A DNA stretch of 64,000 nt from Takakia lepidozioides (lineage: Eukaryota > Streptophyta > Takakiopsida > Takakiales > Takakiaceae). The position numbers and the translations under genes are program-made. Positions 57,844-64,000 of this stretch are shown one piece after another; position 1 is the stretch's first letter; every line of letters begins with the position of its first letter. Under the pieces are notes generated by a model. That model was not told the DNA's origin and made no database searches. It was given only the letters and a program-made list of their open reading frames with translations. The stretch is taken from the NCBI GenBank assembly GCA_030704615.1, contig CM060733.1:29078001-29142000 (forward strand), written 5' to 3'.

Positions 57844-58117
57844 TTCATCATGCCAGCTGCACCGGCGTCGTTGCATCTGATTCACTCAAAGTGGGGTATT
57901 TGGGAATTGAATCTCTCCCTGACGAATTTGGTTCTGGGAGTGGATTGTAGAGCATAATAATGGGCTTGGAATCCTCAGACCGCAGCCAGTCCCCATTTTG
58001 AAATGAAAAAAGCTTGTGCAACATCCACCCTTTGAGATCAGTGTGTGAAACCCCTCCGCGCTCAAGCACGCAGGGACATCATCATCCTTCGGGCAGGTTC
58101 TTAAGAAAAACGATTAC

Positions 58118-58192
58118 GATGACGTGGCTGCTGATGACGACGTGGCGTGATGGCGATGACGTGGTGACAATGACGTGCTAAGGATGACATGG
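58118..58192 (+). promoter_or_regulatory. Cluster of TGACGTG (bZIP/ACGT-type) motifs upstream of DNAAF1
   Basis: Perfect TGACGTG at 58,120, 58,157 and 58,171, plus CGACGTGG (58,138) and TGACATGG (58,185), within 75 bases and about 430-490 bases upstream of the DNAAF1 start. ACGT cores are the usual targets of plant bZIP factors. Regulatory use is inferred. Confidence 0.45.
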
Positions 58193-58379
58193 CATTATGG
58201 CACCCTATTCCCGCTCTACGCTAAACTAGTCTCCGACGTTCGGTCGTCGCTAGAATATGACGACCAGTTTCTTGGTGATGTGACCAATGCCATCCAACAC
58301 GGGTCGCCATCCAGCACGGATGGATACGTCGACTTGGACCAACTACCTGCTTTCAACGATCCTGTCCCGCTCTTCTCTA
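58193..58379 (+). other. Possible coding exon of unknown family
   Basis: An open frame reads TLFPLYAKLVSDVRSSLEYD, then QFLGDVTNAIQHG and VDLDQLPAFNDPVPLFSR, and ends at a donor-like AG/GTGGGC (58,380). Not recognised. It could be a neighbour's last captured exon or a mobile-element piece. Confidence 0.3.
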
Positions 58380-58605
58380 GGTGGGCTCCTTGGAAGGTCT
58401 TCCTTTTTTGGTTCTGTTTTCATATGTCATTCTAGACATGGGAAAGTGTTTGAAATCAGACCGATGCTTCTCTTTGCTTTGTTCCTCTATGTCATGGGCT
58501 AGTTTTCGTAACGAGCAGAGCGGTAGCGATCGGTATTGGATTCCAGCATTGGGTCTACGGAGGCGCTGACCACCTGAAGACCCACACCTCGAAAAACCGT
58601 CAAGC

Positions 58606-61600
58606 ATGTCTGAAAACTTCGAACTGACGCCAAAGTCACTTAAGAAACTGTGCAGGGATTTGAAATTGTAATGTTCTTACCCTTCCATCAGCACTTCGTA
58701 TGGTGGGCTCTCCTTTCTTTCCATTTCCTTTCATTTCTTTCTCCCATCTCTTTCTAAGGAGAAAGAACATCCGCCCAAAGGTATGGTGAAACCTCTTCAC
58801 GAAACATGTGCGTAGCAAAGCTGACAAACAAAGAAAACAAGAACCCTCAGAGTTCTCTCTCTGCCTGGGTGAAGTTCTGCGTTACAGAGGGGGTGGCGTT
58901 TCTGACGAAAACATCTGGCAGTTTGTCCTAGCCCCTGTTATGATCACTGAACCATACTGATTGAGATAGAATGACGTTGTTGTTGTGGGGCAGGTATTCG
59001 AGTTGTCCAGAGCTTAACGAAGTCATTCACCTGCATCAGAAGGTACATTCGTTAGACTGTGAGGTGTCTATGCACACATTAAGTCATCTCCAAGTTCAAT
59101 TCCACTAGAATGAATCAGCCAGTAAACTTTGAGGTAGATATATCTGAGGCTCAGACTATAATATTGTGCAAGGTCACGATTTGCTTTGTTGTTGTTAGTT
59201 TCTGCAGAAGGTGCTCAAATCTTGCCAGGCAATCTTCGCAGGGAATAGTGAAGATACAGAACCTGCAGGAGTACACAGGATTACGCACCATCTACCTTGA
59301 GTGCAATGGTGCAGTCCCATCTTTTTCTTAAGTCTGTCTCCAAAGTTCCAGTTGTTCTAAGTATCAAATATGAAAAAACAAAAACAGCGACTCAAATGTG
59401 CTTGTTTTTTAGACCACCGCCACAGCTATGGATACTCACGCTTTTCTTTCTGAAGTCACAGTATCAAGTCTAGTAAGTATTGAGTTTGAACGGCTGCCAA
59501 CAAAGATGTGTGGATGTGTGATGTTGTTCCAGCTATATCTAAAATTGAGAACCTAGAGCCTCTTGTCAACCTCCGCTGCCTCTACCTAAACCAGGTAGAT
59601 CCGCAACTGCACGTACAAATGATGTGATATTAAATGATGTTTACTAGAACAGTCATCGATACTTGAGAGCTTCTCGAACAACAGTGTAGAATGAACAGAC
59701 ATAGACCCCCAAGAGCCTACAATTAAGAGAGAGACAAAAGGAGAAATGTACTGAAAATAATGAAATGACATGACTCTTTATCCGCAGAAAGCTCAAAGAG
59801 CTCATTGGACACGAGAAAGTATGTGGCCCTCCACAAGCAGCCCAAACACAACTACAATTGATTGTCTAAGTTATGCAGATACGCCCTCAAGTATTTCTAT
59901 CGACTACATCGGACTAGGCAATAGCTTTTCTCCAGGATCTCATAGTAGAAAGGACAATGCAGGAAGACATGTTCTTCGTCGTCAATTTCCTTCCCTGTCT
60001 TCTCGAGGGCAAGCGGGCACAAGCGGTCAGCACGCTGCAGGTTGTCCCACCCACCAGTCTCTATGCGCAGACTGTACTGGGACCTGGAAACCAGTCAATC
60101 TTACAAAGAAGCTAATAGACTCTTACCGCCCAATTCTTGTCGGCAACTCTACTCCCTCTCCTCCAAGACGATTGCAGGGGTTCCAAATTTTTCTTCCACC
60201 AGGAAACAGGACCCATGATCCAAAACTCGCTGCATTAAGTGGCAGAGGGGTAACAACCGAGTCTAAAAGCCACATTTCGGTGGGGGTGGCGCAATGGATT
60301 TGTTTCCATTTAGCTTGAAGGCGTATGGAGGCGGCCTTCCCCTTCGTCAATCTGTCAGTAGTGGCAAAGTGGGTGCCTGACTAACCATAGTCTAAATCCA
60401 GCGTGGCCATTGAAAACCATGATCTTGGTTTTGCTGAGGTTGACTTGGAGTCCGTAGTCTCTGGAGAACTACGGGCTGCAGGTTAATCTCAACAAAACAA
60501 AGATCATCTCCTACAATTCTTAACATCCAACAAGAAAATTTCCAAGATCCTACACGAGAGACAGAGAGAAACAAACAAACGAAGTCTAGACACTGACCTT
60601 GAAGGTTGAATGAGCAATTATGGCAGAATCTCGTGGAGGTTGTGGAGGGTTTGGAATCTTTGCAGCACCTCGAGGTGCTCGACTTGGCTGAAAACCAGGT
60701 ACTTGATCTTCCTTCAGCACATCTTGAGTTGGGTTAGCTAAGATTGGAGTTCTACCTATCTCTGCCACCAAGAAATTTTTCCGACAAGAAACTACAATGT
60801 CAGACCAAGTTCCGTTTGACTATCTGCACTTGAGAGTCAAGTTTCTAGGTGTCATATACACCATTTGGCTCTTGTATCCAAGACAAACTTCCACATCAAA
60901 AGTAGGACTTTCAGAAGCTCTTCCATTGGATTAAGATCTCTTTTACTCAATCTTCGTCTCAACTTCCCAAAGAAACTCCAGTTAGGTTTGGATAGACTCC
61001 CAGGTGTGACCAGAGACACCTCACTCTGGGGAAGATAAAACAACAAATGGCTGTGTTGAAAATTGCATGTGGGTTAGAAAGTGGCCGGTTCCAAACCCCC
61101 TCACAACAATAGGAGGCTCTGTTAGAGGAGCTGGGCTCTGGCTGTCATCTTCTCCTTCTATGTCTCATCTGGAGGCTGAGCCTAAAGCCCTCACCCTGTT
61201 GGGGTCTAATTGCTGGGCAGCTCACACACAGCAGATTGATGCTCGTGTGAAGGGCTTTCTAGAGGAAATCTGGAAAACCTGAACCAATTGTTTATACAAA
61301 GGTAAGTCCCACTACTGGAGTAACTCCTCGCAAAGTAGTGTATGTTCCCTCTTGTTTTGCCCGAACTGGGCGGGGGCTCTATGGCCACAAGGCTACAGCA
61401 AACAACGTCTTATGAGCAAAAAATCTGTGTCTCATGCAATTTCTCTTCTAATGTAGAGATTTCCATCTCCTTGCTTTCGGCTTCTAAAACCACCTGGGGT
61501 GCTTTGGTTGGGGTCTAATTCTTAGATAAAGACAGTAACAGGATTGCTCTGCTGCCCTCAACTGCGCCAGCTCAACTTGTCAGGCAATCGCATAAAAACT

Positions 61601-64000
61601 GCTGGTGATGTAGCCCATCTGTTGGTACAGTGCCTCTCAAACAGCTTTCATTGTCCTCTAAATAAGAGATATCTCAACTGTCAGAAATACTCACATGAAA
61701 CTGAATCTGCAGTTGTTTGCTAGTGATCACCAAGTCTGACTCCTGGCAGCTCTGATAGGTTTGTGCACAATTCAGGTACGTCTTATATGTGAATTGACAG
61801 TGTACTCTGCCCACCACTAGGGGCACCTACCAAGTATATTAGAATATGAGATGCTGTAAGAGAGAGATTTTCTGTATTGACCCATGTTCATCTTGGGAGC
61901 TTGTCCCACACCTGGATGCTAGTTCCCCAGCTTGAATATTTGATCTGCTTGCAACAAATTATCTTCTTTTCCATGTGCCAACCGGTGTGTGCAGGAGTGC
62001 AAGAGCTTGCAATCGCTGGATATTTCAAGTAACAAAATTGATGATGAAGAGGCTTTGCAGGTACCCTCTTGACTGCCTTTTCATCCAGCAGAGGAAGGCT
62101 GTCTACATCTCAATAAGGTGGGGAAATAAAGCAAGAATTATGAACATTAGATTGCTTGTTATGGCCTTGGTGGTCAGTTTGCAAGCGGCTACATTTAATA
62201 GTGGCTCTGCTTTTGTACTGAAAGTTTACCAGTCTTCCAAGTTTCTCAAGCAAACTTCCTTCATGCAGAAAAGTGGGGGGATTGCCTGTCAATTCCCTGC
62301 AATGTTGAAGACCTCTTGGTGTGGATCTCATGGGAACAGAACCTCAGGTTTCTTCCACTAAGTCTTCTGCGGTTATCAGGCAACCCCATTGTTTCTTCCA
62401 CAGACCATTATCGAAAGAAGACAGTGGCAACCATGCCGACGGTAGGCAGTCAGTTTGAAGGAAAGCTTATCTAAGTGTGTATGATTGAGTTTGAATGTGA
62501 ATCTGACAGCCATGCATATCCCTTGTTTGCAAGAGGTTTGAATTGCTCTGATAGTATTGATCTGGTGGACAGCTGCAATACTTGGATGAGAGTCCTGTGT
62601 TTGAGAAAGATAAACGTCTGGCTGCTGCATGGACAGAGTTTGGCCTTGAGGTAAGCCTAGTCTCTCAACTAACTTACTTCTTGAGGACTGCAACTTGTGT
62701 ACACCTCTATATGCAAGGCCTCCTTTCTTTATTCTCATTCCGGAAAATGGGCAGTGAGCCTTGGCCATGAAGCTACTTATATCCCATGTGTCTTGTGGTG
62801 TGCTGGGATCATACTGTGTGTAGGGTGAGAAGGAAATGCGAGATACAATCTTAAAGGAGGAAAGTGCTACCCGTGAACGACACCGCAGAGGCAAAACCCC
62901 ATGATAAACCCAATTGCAGGAAGTAGCTGCTTTTCTCTCTCTCATCACTTTGTTCCACCCTGTCCCTGGGCCCTCCTAGCCCCTGTGGACAGTACAAAGC
63001 TTACTTCTTTCTTTCTCTGGGACTGTGCACACCACTCCTCCGCTTTTGAGGTCCAAGTTGCTCATAAATTATTAAGTAGTTGTCCACCATCAGTTGAAGA
63101 GGAGATTTAATCCTTCACAATGAAATCACTCTATGATAATAGAGATGCAGTCTTCGGAGTACAGCAGGTCTCACTCATAATTCTCCTCTTTTCTTGCTTA
63201 GCAATGGTACAAGGTTGATATGCAATGCATGGAATGGTTTGCAGCCTTCGATGACATGGTCTCAAAAGCCAAGAAGGACCATGCGGACAAACTAACGAAG
63301 GAGCAGATAGAAGGCCGAAAGTTGCAAAAGAGAATGGCAGCAGAAAGACGGGAGCGTGAAGCAATGGAGGAACTAGCTTTAGATAGTGAATCACCAAAGA
63401 AGAAAAAAATTCAAAAAAGCTCCATTGTACCCGTGATGGATGGCGGTGATGACTCCGAATCCTCAGTGCCCCCTCTGGAGACTGTGGAGGGGACATCCAT
63501 TCCTACGTCAACCTTGGAACCTAAGAAAAGGGTAGCCAGCAAACTTGACAGCAATGATCAAGTCACCGTAACTCCAACCAAACTTTTGAAAGGCACTGCT
63601 GTCCATGGTGAGGAAATGGAAGTCGACGCAGACGTGACAGACTTGATGGTCTTGGACTGTAGTGATGCACACACAGGGGCCCAATCGGACAAGAAAGGAA
63701 ACGTTACGTTCTCAAATGACAACACAGATGTTGAGAGATTTTTGACATTGATAGATGCCCACGATGATAAGATGAGCATGGATGCCGGTCCCAGAGAGGA
63801 CATCTGTTGCAGACCTAATCAGCTCATGGAACAACCAAAAAGCTATCTTTCCGGGGAGAATGGCATGCACCCGAATGCAAACCAGCTAATGAGAACTACT
63901 ATCAACACATCAAGTCATCCTGATACCGTCAAGGAGAAGAGCCCGAGTCCAACCCCGCGCAGATCGACGGATCAACTGCTGGAATGGACAGAGAAGGAGA
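58606..64000 (+). CDS. DNAAF1: DNAAF1/ODA7 dynein axonemal assembly factor, 5' part, runs off the window
   Basis: DNAAF1 (Chlamydomonas ODA7) is a leucine-rich-repeat protein for cytoplasmic preassembly of axonemal dyneins. Exons by consensus and phase: 58606-58667 (MSENFELTPKSLKKLCRDLK), 58995-59043 (YSSCPELNEVIHLHQK), 59242-59308 (GIVKIQNLQEYTGLRTIYLE), 59533-59594 (ISKIENLEPLVNLRCLYLNQ), perhaps 61263-61301, 61542-61624 (CCPQLRQLNLSGNRIKTAGD), 61995-62060 (ECKSLQSLDISSNKIDDEEA), about 62340-62441 (LRLSGNPIVSSTDHYRKKTV), 62573-62650 (LQYLDESPVFEKDKRLAAAW), 62824-62890, and 63202 onward: a charged region open to the edge. The LRRs and LRR-cap (YRKKTV, YLDESPVF) match the family in order. The junction 62890/63202 is out of phase by one base with the borders given. 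No stop disrupts the clear exons, so it looks functional. Confidence 0.9.
59765..60465 (-). mobile_element. LINE fragment in DNAAF1 intron (antisense)
   Basis: The minus strand encodes RDYGLQVNLSKTKIMVFNGH (near 60,400-60,462), a standard segment of LINE RT after the catalytic motif. Downstream (lower coordinates) are unassigned sequence and the repeat shared with 47.1 kb at 59,775-59,850. Confidence 0.6.
60466..61050 (+). mobile_element. LINE fragment in DNAAF1 intron (sense)
   Basis: The plus strand encodes LENYGLQVNLNKTKIISYNS (60,468-60,520), directly abutting its antisense relative. Further on come LRVKFLGVIYTIW and HIKSRTFRSS...NFPKKLQLGLDRL (60,830-61,010), the RT thumb region. Stops and frame changes are present. 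It is a dead remnant. Confidence 0.6.

Noticed and set aside
60123-60350. A tRNA-like SINE start (GTGGCGCAATGG) on the plus strand
   Set aside because: No B-box follows at the correct distance on that strand.

Overview
The window is eukaryotic, intron-containing and crowded with transposons. The non-mobile genes point to a streptophyte plant or charophyte alga with flagellated sperm. There is a Yippee-like gene, a gene for the cilium assembly factor DNAAF1/ODA7, and broken copies of plant-type families: DUF2921 (FLYING SAUCER type), PPR, and the PDF motif of organellar ssDNA-binding (OSB) proteins. A large-genome charophyte such as Chara would fit. That is an inference from gene content, not a database match.

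Layout. 1-1.6 kb: decayed gag of an LTR retrotransposon (- strand). 6.3-8.1 kb: 5' part of a LINE carrying a 2A-like NPGP motif. 11.1-14.0 kb: Yippee-like gene (+). 15.3-18.7 kb: a tRNA-derived SINE and a 5'-truncated LINE (both -), each with target-site duplications. 20.9-21.7 kb: broken DUF2921-like gene (-). 24.3-26.0 and 56.0-57.7 kb: the 5' and 3' parts of an R2-like (RLE-type) LINE (+). 26.2-53.2 kb: a Ty3/gypsy element (-), split by a 19.5-kb insertion. 58.6 kb to the right edge: DNAAF1 (+), with LINE debris in one intron.

The central block is a nest. The Ty3/gypsy element reads gag, protease, a DNMT3-like cytosine-C5 methyltransferase, RT, RNase H, integrase and a C-terminal PHD finger. 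The methyltransferase lies in the same reading frame as RT. In the RNase H region it is interrupted by a 19.5-kb segment (28,341-47,838) bounded by 13-bp perfect inverted repeats and filled with PPR, DUF2921 and OSB gene fragments. Inside that sits a second, 13.1-kb DNA transposon (32,463-45,562) with about 47-bp inverted ends. It carries a MULE-like transposase with a SWIM finger and a divergent gene. That gene joins a ParB-like domain to a circularly permuted N6/N4-type DNA methyltransferase domain. The transposon also holds three arrays built around the palindromic core TTCGGCGCCGAA, one of which forms a large inverted repeat between the two divergent genes.

Two unrelated mobile elements, one nested in the other, therefore carry unrelated DNA methyltransferases (C5-cytosine; N6/N4 amino type). 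Most stops inside their reading frames fit CGA-to-TGA or CAG-to-TAG changes, as expected from deamination of methylated C, so these copies look old and probably inactive. Gene models are read by eye from motifs and splice consensus, so exon ends are approximate unless phase agreement is stated.
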